Part shown: one piece after another, positions 6,286-14,596 of the stretch
How the letters are laid out: each line of letters opens with the position of its first letter
How positions within the stretch are numbered: position 1 is the stretch's first letter
Source: a virus
Strand: one strand, 5' to 3'
IMG/VR virus record: IMGVR_UViG_3300021502_000009
Span: 1-21,560 of that record
DNA: 21,560 bases
Notes under the pieces: generated by a model
The model's database searches: none
Seen by the model: the letters and a program-made list of their open reading frames with translations, nothing else
What the model was told of the DNA's origin: nothing
Position numbers and translations under genes: made by a program

Positions 6286-7498
6286 AAGAATCTGTGATAA
6301 CTGGCTTAAAAGCTACGTCCACTATTGCCATGATTCAGAACCCCCCACAAAGTTTCATGAGTGGATGGGAATTTCTGTTATATCATCGGCTCTTCAACGA
6401 AAGTGTAGATTAAATTGGGGATCACTGGTCTTCTATCCTAACTTCTATCTGGTTTTAGTGGCTCCCGCTGGAAAGGCTCGTAAGGGAACTGCTATGTCTT
6501 TTGCCCGAAAGTTTATTGATAAGATGAATATATCTCTTATTAGTGATACTACATCTCTTCAAGCTCTGATTAGAAGAATGAGTGAGAGTACCTATACAGA
6601 AGAATCTTCTGAGGAAGGTTATTTTGAAAGCCACTCATCTGTTACAGCATTTTCTCCCGAACTTGCAGTCTTCTTAGGCTTTGCAAATAAAGAGTTAATT
6701 TCAAATCTTTGTAACTTCTATGACTGCTTAGATCTATTTCGATATGAAACTATTTCAAGAGATGTGGAAGAGGTTATAGGAGTATTTCTAACTCTAATCG
6801 GGGCGACTACTCCAAATCAAATCAAAGAAACAATGTCAACTGAAACGATTGGAATAGGTCTGACTAGTAGAATTATCTTTATATATGAAGAGCGAATAAA
6901 AAGACGGATTGTCTGTCCCTTTTTTACTCTCTCTGAAGAGGGCTTAGCTCTTGAAAAAGATCTAATAGAAGATCTTACGAGGATTAGATCTCTAAGGGGA
7001 GATTTTAAAGTTACTAAAGGGTTTCTCAAATATTGGTCAGATTGGTACGGAGACTACCCAGAAGAGAGTTCTCTTGATCCCATTCACTTCGGAAACTATT
7101 GGGAAAGACGCCCTACTCATCTATTCAAACTCAGCATGATTATGTCTGCTAGTGAATCAGATACTATGATTATAACAGAAGATCATTTAAAAGAATCTAT
7201 TAATTTCTTAGAAGAAACTGAAATAAAAATGCCTAGAACTTTTCAATACGCTGGAGAGTTTAGTAAGGCAGAAAATCTCAAACGCTTAATGCACTTTATT
7301 GCAATGAATGAAGAAGTTTCTAAAGATATATTAATGAAAGAATTTCTTATGTATATGAGTGAGGGAGATCTGGATGAATATTTACAAGCATTAAAAACTG
7401 CGGATTTTATAAGTACGGTAACAAACTCAAAAGGAAAGACTGTAATAGTATATAAACCTGATAACTCTGTTCAAAATTCAAACGAAGGAGGTGAATAA
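6278..7498 (+). CDS. DUF3987-like replication helicase/primase-associated protein
   Basis: 406 residues. The N-terminal region (KFHEWMGISVISSALQRK, a Leu/Tyr-rich strand, then APAGKARKGTAMSFA at 62-76) matches the DUF3987 pattern, a P-loop NTPase-like family often fused to or beside phage primases and thought to act as replicative helicase. The P-loop is non-canonical (GKARKGT instead of GxxxxGKT/S). The middle has FSPELAVFLGF and a Walker B-like FLTLIGATTP. The C-terminus (about 330-385) has winged-helix-like helices (KDILMKEFLMYMSEGDLDEY). It directly follows and overlaps the polymerase gene, which supports a replication role. The last residues SVQNSNEGGE are encoded by a copy of the dispersed repeat plus the SD of the next gene. 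No separate primase domain is visible. Confidence 0.7.
   Translation: MPKRICDNWLKSYVHYCHDSEPPTKFHEWMGISVISSALQRKCRLNWGSLVFYPNFYLVLVAPAGKARKGTAMSFARKFIDKMNISLISDTTSLQALIRRMSESTYTEESSEEGYFESHSSVTAFSPELAVFLGFANKELISNLCNFYDCLDLFRYETISRDVEEVIGVFLTLIGATTPNQIKETMSTETIGIGLTSRIIFIYEERIKRRIVCPFFTLSEEGLALEKDLIEDLTRIRSLRGDFKVTKGFLKYWSDWYGDYPEESSLDPIHFGNYWERRPTHLFKLSMIMSASESDTMIITEDHLKESINFLEETEIKMPRTFQYAGEFSKAENLKRLMHFIAMNEEVSKDILMKEFLMYMSEGDLDEYLQALKTADFISTVTNSKGKTVIVYKPDNSVQNSNEGGE
7469..7487 (+). repeat. Dispersed dyad repeat, copy 5 (variant, overlaps gene end)
   Basis: Sequence GTTCAAAATTCAAACGAAG, a diverged copy. It is translated in frame as VQNSNE at the C-terminus of the DUF3987-like protein and lies 14 nt before the GTG start of the next gene, running straight into its GGAGGTGA SD. 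Confidence 0.75.
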
Positions 7499-7501
7499 GA
7501 A

Positions 7502-7816
7502 GTGTCTCAAGATGATAGACAAAAACTAGCTGAGGTTCTGCATACAATTTTCTGCGAATGTTCTCATGAATCTGATATGAATCTTTTTGAAAAATCTTCA
7601 AAGTGTATGTATTATCTTGAGAATAATATAGATCTTACATGGGAACTTTCGGCACATCAAGAATGGTTAAAACAGGCAGAAGTTTTAAAGAAGATTTCAC
7701 ATCCACTGAATATATTAGAAGTTATTCAAGATATGATAAAGATTTATCAAATTACAGAACAGTTTAAGAAAGTAAACAAGAAACTATTAACATATGTTAA
7801 GATATTAATTTCTTAG
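7502..7816 (+). CDS. Hypothetical protein, helical, 104 aa
   Basis: GTG start at 7502 with a near-perfect SD (GGAGGTGA, 7487-7494). The product looks entirely alpha-helical, with several Cys in the N-terminal third (FCECSHESD) and a Lys-rich C-terminus (QFKKVNKKLLTYVKILIS). No family is recognised. It lies between the helicase-like gene and the exonuclease and belongs to the same transcription unit, so a role in DNA metabolism or host takeover is possible but unsupported. Confidence 0.6.
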   Translation: MSQDDRQKLAEVLHTIFCECSHESDMNLFEKSSKCMYYLENNIDLTWELSAHQEWLKQAEVLKKISHPLNILEVIQDMIKIYQITEQFKKVNKKLLTYVKILIS

Positions 7817-7831
7817 AAAAGGAGATCTAAA

Positions 7832-8014
7832 ATGGATGAAAGATTAATTAAGATAGGAAAGAAAATTAAGAGTATTAAAACTTCTCAACAATCTCAGCAT
7901 GATATAATTAAGGAAGTTTTGTTAGAGTTGTTAGAGATTATAGCAGATGAATTTAAAAAGCTACCTGTACTTAAAAATGCGAATAAAGATATTAAGGAGA
8001 ATAAAAGTGAATAA
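7832..8014 (+). CDS. Hypothetical small helical protein, 60 aa
   Basis: ATG 7832 with AAAAGGAGAT upstream. The product is a Lys/Glu-rich probable coiled helix (LIKIGKKIKSIK, then a Leu/Ile-rich HDIIKEVLLELLEIIADEF). Unrecognised. Its 3' end overlaps the exonuclease start at 8007 by 8 nt and contains that gene's SD (AAGGAGA), so the two are probably translationally coupled. Confidence 0.55.
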   Translation: MDERLIKIGKKIKSIKTSQQSQHDIIKEVLLELLEIIADEFKKLPVLKNANKDIKENKSE

Positions 8015-8579
8015 ACTATTTTTTGATACTGAAACAAGTGGTTTTCCGAGTAAGAAACTCCCAAGAGGACATAAAGATCAAGCTTGGATTGTTCAGATAG
8101 GATTTCTCTTTGAGGTTGATGATAAGATTTTAAATCAAGGAGGTTTTCTTATACAAGCAGAAGATAGAACTATACATCCTGGGGCGCAGAAAGTACATAA
8201 GATTTCAGTAGAAACTGCATCTCAGTATGGAGTTTCTGAGAAAGTTATAGCAGCTATAATGGGATATTATTTACGTAAGGCAGACATTGTTATAGGACAT
8301 AATATAATTTTTGATCTTAAGATGTTGGATATGCTTCTTACTCGAAATAATTATCTGTATACTGAGGAAGTTTTTCAAGAAATTCCTACAGTGTGTACTA
8401 TGAAAGCCTCTACAGATTTTTGTAAACTTCCTGGAAAGCGAGGTTATAAATGGCCTATGCTTACTGAACTTTATCACCATCTCTTCCAAGAAGAATTTCC
8501 AGCTCATGATGCTTTGGCAGATATTCAGGCAACTTATAGATGTTATAAAACACTTGTAGAAAAAGGAGTAATAGCATGA
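8007..8579 (+). CDS. DnaQ-like DEDDh 3'-5' exonuclease
   Basis: 190 residues if started at GTG 8007, which has AAGGAGA 6 nt upstream and begins right at the fold (MNKLFFDTETSG). A longer ATG at 7947 would add 20 residues with no SD and is rejected. Exo I is DTETSG with D7/E9; Exo II is GHNIIFD with D103; Exo III is AHDALAD with H167 and D172, making it DEDDh class like DNA polymerase III epsilon. It removes nucleotides from 3' ends. The polymerase already carries its own exonuclease domain, so this one may act in recombination, host DNA degradation or RNA turnover. It overlaps the next gene by the ATGA at 8576-8579. Confidence 0.85.
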   Translation: MNKLFFDTETSGFPSKKLPRGHKDQAWIVQIGFLFEVDDKILNQGGFLIQAEDRTIHPGAQKVHKISVETASQYGVSEKVIAAIMGYYLRKADIVIGHNIIFDLKMLDMLLTRNNYLYTEEVFQEIPTVCTMKASTDFCKLPGKRGYKWPMLTELYHHLFQEEFPAHDALADIQATYRCYKTLVEKGVIA

Positions 8580-8779
8580 CAGCACTTGATACTCAGATTG
8601 GAGGAAATCATTATAAGAACTTTCCAATACAGCCCGTAGAGTTTATTACTAAGAATAAATTAGGATTTCTTGAAGGCTGTATTATTAAGAGAATTTGTAG
8701 AAAGAAACCTAAGGATCTTCAGAAGATTAAACATGAGATAGATCTTTTAATAGAATTTGAGGCTTGTGATAAAGAATAA
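8576..8779 (+). CDS. DUF3310 protein
   Basis: 67 residues with the DUF3310 signature: IGGNHYKNFPIQPVEFI (8-24) followed by LGFLEGCIIKRICR (29-42) and a helical C-terminus. These short proteins are found in very many phages, usually among nucleotide-metabolism and replication genes; a nucleotide-kinase-associated role has been suggested but not shown. It is the last gene of the + arm and is coupled to the exonuclease by an ATGA overlap. Only 10 nt separate it from the end of the converging virion operon. Confidence 0.85.
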   Translation: MTALDTQIGGNHYKNFPIQPVEFITKNKLGFLEGCIIKRICRKKPKDLQKIKHEIDLLIEFEACDKE

Positions 8780-8789
8780 GTACTAATTC

Positions 8790-11700
8790 CTAGAAGCCTG
8801 AGAGCCCTCCACTTCCACTTCTCTTGGGCTTCTTAATATACCTTCCCATCAGAATATCTGCTGCAGTTCCACCTCGATTCGCCGCTCTATATCCCTTAAG
8901 CAGAGTTGAGAAACCAGGAGTTCCCATTAGTCTAGGAAGGGCCGTCATATCTCCCTTCCCAAGTTTTACTAATTGATCTATAACAGCTCCAAAAAGTTCA
9001 CTTCCAAATTTATACTTCCCTCCATAGATAGGAATAAATTCTAATACCTCCGTTGCTGCATTTTTAATTGCCTTAACCTTATCATTAGTCTGTTCCATAG
9101 ATTCTTGGTAAGCTTTAATAGATGTAGGTAGGGGCGATCTCCAACCTGCAGATTCAAATCCTTGAGATATCAAAGCAGAAGTCGCTACCCATTGCATAGT
9201 TTTTGCTATCTGTGCAGGCTTCGTGATATCAGGATTTTTAATTCCTAATATATGTCGAGTAAGATAATCAAAATTAGCGATTGTAAAAGTTTGAAGAGTT
9301 GTAATAAACTTTCCCTCAGCAGTTCTCTGTATTGGAGCCCGAGCACTCTTTGCTGCAGATCCCTGAGCACGAATAACTACATCATCCGCAAAGTTTATTC
9401 CATATTCATCTAAAGCTTTCTTAGCCTCTTTACCGGAGAGTTTCTTATATTCAGCAGATTTCTTAAACCTTGTTTTGCCTAGAGCTTCTGCGCCTAACCA
9501 AGTAGAATATGCTACCATACTATCAGTAAGAGATAGTGGAATTATTCCTACTTTCTTCGCAGCCTTCCCAACTTTATGAATCTGTTTTCCAGTCTTTCCA
9601 GGAAATGTAGGAGTACCGATCAAAGAATCCATAATAATTGCTTCAGGAGTTCTTACTGTGAGAGCATTAGAAACTCTAGCAGCTCTCTTTATCCCAGCAG
9701 GATTTATACTTTTAGCAACACCTTGTAACATTTTAAGCAAACCTATCTCAGCAATACTATTATTAAGAGATGAGAATTGTACCATAGCACTTCTAGGTGC
9801 AAAAGTAATAAAAGACACTGCAACATTTCCACTAAGTTTTGCCATCCATCTTTTAGCCTTAGGATTAGTAATAAACATTTCAGGAGTACTTCCCTTTTGA
9901 TAGTCTAACCATTCTCGAAGAAAGTTATAAGTATTTGAAGCGTTCTTATAAAGCTCAAACTTTGGTTGAAGAAGTTCATGAAGATATGAAAGATGCTTTG
10001 TCTTACCTAAAACATCTCCGGCCATCATAGCATACTGATTAAAGTTTTCAAAAGCATCTAATTTTAAATAACCTGGAGTATCAGGGCCTCCACGAAACTT
10101 CTCATGACCTTTCATACTCGGAACTCTTCCAGTTTTATCCATCTGACTTGGGAGTCTCTGAATCTTTTTTAGCCCCTTTTGAATACTTTCAAGTTTTTTA
10201 AACATAGACATCTGCTCAAGTTCATTTAGTTTACCAAGATCATGTATCCATGTTGAGTAGTTCTTAACTGCAGGAAACTCTTTCTGACCAGAAGCTTTAC
10301 GAACTTTATTAATCTTAACATAAAGATCTTTATAAACCTCTTGCATTCTATCATAAATCTTCATTTCAGCTGGAGAAAGATCATTCACAATCTTCTCTCC
10401 CATAGCTTCTAAACGCTCTGCACCACCCTTCTGTCTACTCATTGCATAATTATCTATTCGTTTAGAACTCTTATCTCTACTCCAAAAAGGTAAAGTTTTT
10501 CTAAGCTTCTGAGATTCTTCTAACAGAGTCTTTTGAATATCTGAACTCTGCTTCTCACCCTTCATAGCTCTTCTTAAAAAGGTTTCTCTAATAGGTTTAC
10601 CCAGAGAAGTCATAAGACCCTCTGATGTAGCGAGATGTCGAATCTTCTCCCCCAAAAGAGGTCTTCCAATATCAGGAGCATTTTCAATAATCTTCGCATC
10701 ACCCCTGGAAACTGCCGGAGCTTTTCTACCTTTTCCAAGATCTCTAGGCTTTAGAAGTTGCTTAGGATCCTGCCCCTTTTTTAACCATTGAGATTCTATC
10801 GACTCTTTGTTTAAATTTTGAATATAGGATTTTCCATCCTTCTTATAATAAGCCCCTATAAGTTCATCTGAAATACCTCGAGCTTTGAGAAGTTTTATAG
10901 CATTCTTCGTACTTATTCCTTTACTCTTTAGAAAATCTGCTGCCTTTTTAAAATCTGCTGGATCTATTGTAATAGCTCCTCGTTCACTCTTAAGCAGATC
11001 TAAAAGACCGTCCCAAGAAGTAGCATCAAAAGGTTTTTCTGAAAGGTCAACTCCCTTTGATTCTTTAATATCTTTATCAAGAAGACTGTCCCAGGTTTTC
11101 TGAAGTTTTTGCAACTCACTCTTACTAGGTTTTATTTTCTTTCCTCTGATAGGTTTAACTATCCAACCTTCTCCAGAAGAATTTTTTACAAGTTCTCCCA
11201 TTAATCCCTGTGCCCGAGCCTCTCCTTCTGCAATACTTTTAGTCTTTATAATCTTTCCTTCAGCAGATGTCAGGGGTTTCTGCCGGGCTTTATAAGCTTC
11301 TAGCACCTCTGATGTTCCCAAATCTACCTTACGTTCTGGAGTAGGCATTCCAGGAGCTCTTCCAGTTTCGGGATCTACTCTTTTTCCCTCAGCAGGTTTT
11401 TCTACAACTTCTAACTCTGCAACTTTCTTACTTTCCTTTTTCATAGAAGCTTCTAAATACTTAACCGCCTTAGGATCTTTAAATTCCGCAATTCTTACTG
11501 CCTGTATAGCAGATACTATATCCTGTCGAGTAAGATTAAAGTCTTTTAAATCCTCTTTAAAATATTCTCCCTTAGCTAATTGAGTAAGAATATCTCTAGA
11601 AGATTTTTTCTCTCCAATCATATCTTTAATATTCTCATAGATTCCCATATCTTTTGCAGTATCTAAATTTACATCATGCTCTACTTGAGCTCTTTTTGAG

Positions 11701-13118
11701 AGCTTAATCTCAGATGTTTTAGAAACATCCGGCTTAATCGGAATCTCAGGAGCCTCAGGAACTTTCCGTTTTGCAGATCCAGTATTATTATAACGTTCTA
11801 TCGCCTCTCGATATAATGAACTATGCTGAGCCTCCATAAAAGAATCTGATAAATTTCCTGCAGTTTTCAGATCATTTGCCTTCTTCATAGAGTATTCTCG
11901 ATAAAGTTCTATATCCTTCATCTGTTCTTTTGTAGCAGACTCTGCGTATTTATAAGCCTCTCCAGTAGTTTTTAAATCAGGGACTCTTTTAAGCATGGCC
12001 TGAGTTTCTTTAGGTAGAGTATCTTTTACAGATTCTTCTACAGGCTCCCCTCTACGTTTTTTCGCTTTATTAAGAGTATCTAAAGTCATCTTAATAGGTT
12101 TAGGTTTTTCAGCAAGAGATAATTCTGGAGCCTCTTTCGCAGCCTCAGTAAATTCTATAATACGTTCTTTAGGAATCTTAGGAAGCTTTATAGGTTTTGC
12201 ACTCTTTGCATCTCCGGGTTTTGCAGGAGCAAACTCATCTACCTTTAAACCCTTCTCATATCTCGCAGTTTCTAATTCCCATTCTGCCTGTAATACTGCC
12301 TCATACTCATTAACCTTCTTCTGAAAAGCAGTATCATATTTAGAAGGAATTTTAGATCCTTGAGCTTCTTTAAGAATTGCATCTAACTCTGCTGCAACTT
12401 TCTTTGCTTTTACTCCTCTCGCATTCTTAGTAACTTCCATTATCTTACCTGTTAACTCTTTCCCACTAGCATGTGCAAATCTACACATTCCTAAGGTAAG
12501 AATCTGTTCTGAAAGCCATCCAGCATTAGGTCCGTAGAACTCTGTCATATCCTTTCCTATCTTCCTAGGACCTGTAAAAAGCCAGTAAAAGATATCTCCA
12601 ACAGGTTCTAATACATCTTTAGCTATCTGGGTCTTTGGTGGAGGTAATAAACCTGGTAACCAATGCTGAGTATCTTCAACCTTCTCTAATATCTCCTCAG
12701 GAGATCTCTCACGGTTCTTACTGACTACTAAATTCCTCGCCTTCTCATAACTCATTCTAATAGTACCAGCCGCAATAGATGCTTCAAATGATAGTGCGCC
12801 CCAAAGAAGATTTGTAACAGCCTCATGAGAACCTGCTAACAAGTCTATAGAATCATTAAAGGAATCCTCCTTAAGCCATCTTAAACCTTTCTGAAATCCA
12901 GTCTCTTTTTCTAACTCTTCAGATACCTGTTGACCTGTTTCAGTTAACCAAGATTTAGGAGCCTCAGGAACTTCCTCTGTATCAGTAGAAGTTTCTGGAA
13001 TATCTAAAACTTTCTGAGGATCTTCCATATCTATATTCGAATTTTGAATGGAGGGTGTTTGTGAAAGTCCCTTTTCAAAAGATTCATTTTGATTCTGTAC
13101 ATCAGTTAACCAACTCAT
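8790..13118 (-). CDS. Giant probable internal virion / ejection protein (1442 aa)
   Basis: Start taken at ATG 13118 (MSWLTDV), with AGAGGA upstream and located just after the preceding stop; the longer frame to 13169 has no SD. Residues about 1-80 are polar and acidic, and about 80-230 hold hydrophobic helical stretches (LLWGALSFEASIAAGTIRM; DIFYWLFTG). Residues about 230-600 are Lys/Glu/Pro-rich and partly repetitive linker-like sequence. The last ~450 residues are more ordered (NVAVSFITFAPRSAMVQF; FITTLQTFTIANFDYL) and resemble the C-termini of very large phage internal or polyvalent proteins. It is last in a row of virion genes with ejection-protein character, so it is likely injected with the DNA. 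No enzymatic motif is certain. Two dispersed repeat copies are encoded in frame (residues 24-29 and about 765-770). Function is inferred. Confidence 0.6.
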   Translation of the reverse strand: MSWLTDVQNQNESFEKGLSQTPSIQNSNIDMEDPQKVLDIPETSTDTEEVPEAPKSWLTETGQQVSEELEKETGFQKGLRWLKEDSFNDSIDLLAGSHEAVTNLLWGALSFEASIAAGTIRMSYEKARNLVVSKNRERSPEEILEKVEDTQHWLPGLLPPPKTQIAKDVLEPVGDIFYWLFTGPRKIGKDMTEFYGPNAGWLSEQILTLGMCRFAHASGKELTGKIMEVTKNARGVKAKKVAAELDAILKEAQGSKIPSKYDTAFQKKVNEYEAVLQAEWELETARYEKGLKVDEFAPAKPGDAKSAKPIKLPKIPKERIIEFTEAAKEAPELSLAEKPKPIKMTLDTLNKAKKRRGEPVEESVKDTLPKETQAMLKRVPDLKTTGEAYKYAESATKEQMKDIELYREYSMKKANDLKTAGNLSDSFMEAQHSSLYREAIERYNNTGSAKRKVPEAPEIPIKPDVSKTSEIKLSKRAQVEHDVNLDTAKDMGIYENIKDMIGEKKSSRDILTQLAKGEYFKEDLKDFNLTRQDIVSAIQAVRIAEFKDPKAVKYLEASMKKESKKVAELEVVEKPAEGKRVDPETGRAPGMPTPERKVDLGTSEVLEAYKARQKPLTSAEGKIIKTKSIAEGEARAQGLMGELVKNSSGEGWIVKPIRGKKIKPSKSELQKLQKTWDSLLDKDIKESKGVDLSEKPFDATSWDGLLDLLKSERGAITIDPADFKKAADFLKSKGISTKNAIKLLKARGISDELIGAYYKKDGKSYIQNLNKESIESQWLKKGQDPKQLLKPRDLGKGRKAPAVSRGDAKIIENAPDIGRPLLGEKIRHLATSEGLMTSLGKPIRETFLRRAMKGEKQSSDIQKTLLEESQKLRKTLPFWSRDKSSKRIDNYAMSRQKGGAERLEAMGEKIVNDLSPAEMKIYDRMQEVYKDLYVKINKVRKASGQKEFPAVKNYSTWIHDLGKLNELEQMSMFKKLESIQKGLKKIQRLPSQMDKTGRVPSMKGHEKFRGGPDTPGYLKLDAFENFNQYAMMAGDVLGKTKHLSYLHELLQPKFELYKNASNTYNFLREWLDYQKGSTPEMFITNPKAKRWMAKLSGNVAVSFITFAPRSAMVQFSSLNNSIAEIGLLKMLQGVAKSINPAGIKRAARVSNALTVRTPEAIIMDSLIGTPTFPGKTGKQIHKVGKAAKKVGIIPLSLTDSMVAYSTWLGAEALGKTRFKKSAEYKKLSGKEAKKALDEYGINFADDVVIRAQGSAAKSARAPIQRTAEGKFITTLQTFTIANFDYLTRHILGIKNPDITKPAQIAKTMQWVATSALISQGFESAGWRSPLPTSIKAYQESMEQTNDKVKAIKNAATEVLEFIPIYGGKYKFGSELFGAVIDQLVKLGKGDMTALPRLMGTPGFSTLLKGYRAANRGGTAADILMGRYIKKPKRSGSGGLSGF
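10805..10823 (-). repeat. Dispersed dyad repeat, copy 6 (inside giant virion gene)
   Basis: On the - strand the sequence is ATTCAAAATTTAAACAAAG, identical over all 19 bp to the intergenic copy at 3547-3565, and the match extends upstream (TAT before it). It is translated in frame as IQNLNKE near residue 765. An identical 19-mer in an unrelated gene is not expected by chance. Confidence 0.9.
13031..13049 (-). repeat. Dispersed dyad repeat, copy 7 (inside giant virion gene, variant)
   Basis: On the - strand ATTCAAAATTCGAATATAG, translated as IQNSNID at residues 24-30. The core ATTCRAAWTTYGAAT makes this the most symmetrical copy. It is flanked by CTCC upstream as in the copy at 17003-17021. 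Confidence 0.7.
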
Positions 13119-13119
13119 A

Positions 13120-14091
13120 TTAATCCTCTTTAAGTGCTTTCTGTATATATAGAATTTGAAGAGCTTCATTAAGATTCATATTATCTGCAATAGCCTGCTT
13201 TCGAAGTTCTTGAATCGTTATAGGCTGATTTGTAATAGGATTTTTTAACTCATCAATTTTATAAGCTCCCTTTGAGATACCCTTTCCGAAACCCCAAAGA
13301 TCGAAGCCAGGAAGATCGAAGCGATCAGAAAATACAACAGTCGCAACTGTCTCTCCCAACTCCTCAGCAATCATATTAGCAGAATTAGCAAGAGCTAATG
13401 GATTCTCGGCTCGACCTTCAGGAGGTTTATTCAACTCTACATTAATCTTATTCCAACTATCTCTAAGTTTCATATTATATTCTTTTGCTGCAAGATCATT
13501 CCCCTCTGAAGGTTTGTTAGCAGTCATCCAAGTTCCTAAATTATTTAACTTAGCAGCTGTCTGAGCTGAGACCTCTGAAGAATCTTCAAGATCTTTAATC
13601 CCTTCCATTCTCCAATCCTGCTCTTGCTGAGCCCTAGCACCTGTAGCAGCACTTTGAGAAAGCTCTTCTTGCCTCATTAAGTTTTTAGAAAGTGCATCAA
13701 ACTCATGCCTGCGAATATCAAAAGGTCTACCACCAATATAGACTTGCATAGGAGTATTTTCATATTCTGTTCTCTCAAGATCTGCTTCAATAAGTGCGGA
13801 TTCTCTTAGATCCCTCATTGCCTGAGTCATATTACCTTGAGTAGTCTGAAACTGTTTTCCACGAAATTCTATACTAACCGGAGCAAGTTCCTTAGTCTGA
13901 GCCGCTGTAAGTTTATTTAACATAGTATTTCGATCTGCATCTGAGAGCTGTCTCGCAGAACTTACCTTATGAGCCAGAGCCTTTCCCAAAAGATTTATCA
14001 TATTCTGATCTCTGGAAATTTGCTGCTGACTAATATCTGTAAGCTCTTTTGGAGAAAGTCCTATAGTATTTACTACTTGTCTATTATCCAT
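13120..14091 (-). CDS. Probable internal virion protein, 323 aa
   Basis: Gln/Asn-rich, largely helical protein without enzymatic motifs. Residues about 1-70 are helical (ISQQQISRDQNMINLLGKAL); a short beta segment PVSIEFRGKQFQTT and PMQVYIGGRPFDIRRHEF follows; the middle (about 140-170) is a polar coiled-coil-like run EELSQSAATGARAQQEQDW; the end is helical. The SD GGAGATT lies inside the end of the preceding gene, giving an 8-nt overlap at 14084-14091. Position between a Gly-rich virion protein and the giant protein suggests it is another component delivered from the capsid. Family not recognised. Confidence 0.6.
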   Translation of the reverse strand: MDNRQVVNTIGLSPKELTDISQQQISRDQNMINLLGKALAHKVSSARQLSDADRNTMLNKLTAAQTKELAPVSIEFRGKQFQTTQGNMTQAMRDLRESALIEADLERTEYENTPMQVYIGGRPFDIRRHEFDALSKNLMRQEELSQSAATGARAQQEQDWRMEGIKDLEDSSEVSAQTAAKLNNLGTWMTANKPSEGNDLAAKEYNMKLRDSWNKINVELNKPPEGRAENPLALANSANMIAEELGETVATVVFSDRFDLPGFDLWGFGKGISKGAYKIDELKNPITNQPITIQELRKQAIADNMNLNEALQILYIQKALKED

Positions 14092-14578
14092 TAGAATCTC
14101 CTAAATAGGTTTCATAAAGATCCTTCATACTTCCAGGAGTCTGAGCAGAACTTTCAGGAGATTTTTGAAAATCTGAAGTAGCTGCCGACTTCTCCTTCTG
14201 TAATGGTTGAATCTTATCAAGTTCCTTTGGAATTACTGAAGTTTCATTTATAGTAAATTCTCCAGTCTTTGGGTCTCTCTTAAAACTCGCCTGATTCATA
14301 TCAGAACCACTACTAAGATTTTCTATAATCTTTCTAAGAAGTCCTGCAGAACCTTGTTGATCACTTGCAAGTTGTTCTCCAGCCATTTTAGATTTCACCA
14401 TACCTGTGCCAATTCCGCCAAAGATATTTCCTGGAGCCATTCTTTGACCCAGAGTATCAGCAATCATAGTTAACTGATCTCCTTTACCTTGTGTAGCATT
14501 ACCAAGACCTTTCATTAAGTTTGAAAAAAATCCACCTGTTCCTGCACTTGTTCCTGTTCCTGACGGTATAAATCCCAT
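14084..14578 (-). CDS. Gly-rich probable internal virion protein, 164 aa
   Basis: The N-terminal half is glycine/serine-rich with an amphipathic pattern (SGTGTSAGTGGFFSNLMKGLG, MAPGNIFGGIGTGMVKSKM); the C-terminal half is polar and probably disordered (EKSAATSDFQKSPESSAQT). This composition is common among short proteins encoded with phage ejection proteins. The SD AGGAGAA precedes ATG 14578. It overlaps the next gene by 8 nt. No family is assigned. Confidence 0.55.
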   Translation of the reverse strand: MGFIPSGTGTSAGTGGFFSNLMKGLGNATQGKGDQLTMIADTLGQRMAPGNIFGGIGTGMVKSKMAGEQLASDQQGSAGLLRKIIENLSSGSDMNQASFKRDPKTGEFTINETSVIPKELDKIQPLQKEKSAATSDFQKSPESSAQTPGSMKDLYETYLGDSNG

Positions 14579-14596
14579 AGTAATTATTCTCCTATT

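Noticed and set aside
7947-8006. N-terminal extension of the exonuclease (20 residues from ATG 7947)
   Set aside because: It lies within the upstream gene, has no SD and precedes the conserved fold; GTG 8007 has AAGGAGA at ideal spacing.
8780-8845. AGAAGCC ... GGCTTCT inverted repeat at the convergent junction, as a bidirectional terminator
   Set aside because: The 7-bp arms are separated by about 30 nt, lie mostly in the coding end of the giant gene and have no U-tract.
9658-11103. Open frames on the + strand inside the giant virion gene (9658-9900, 10885-11103) and similar antisense frames elsewhere
   Set aside because: They lack SD sites, have shadow-like composition and lie fully within well-supported - strand coding sequence.
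13119-13169. N-terminal extension of the giant virion protein
   Set aside because: It overlaps the end of the preceding gene and lacks an SD, whereas ATG 13118 has AGAGGA and follows that gene's stop.
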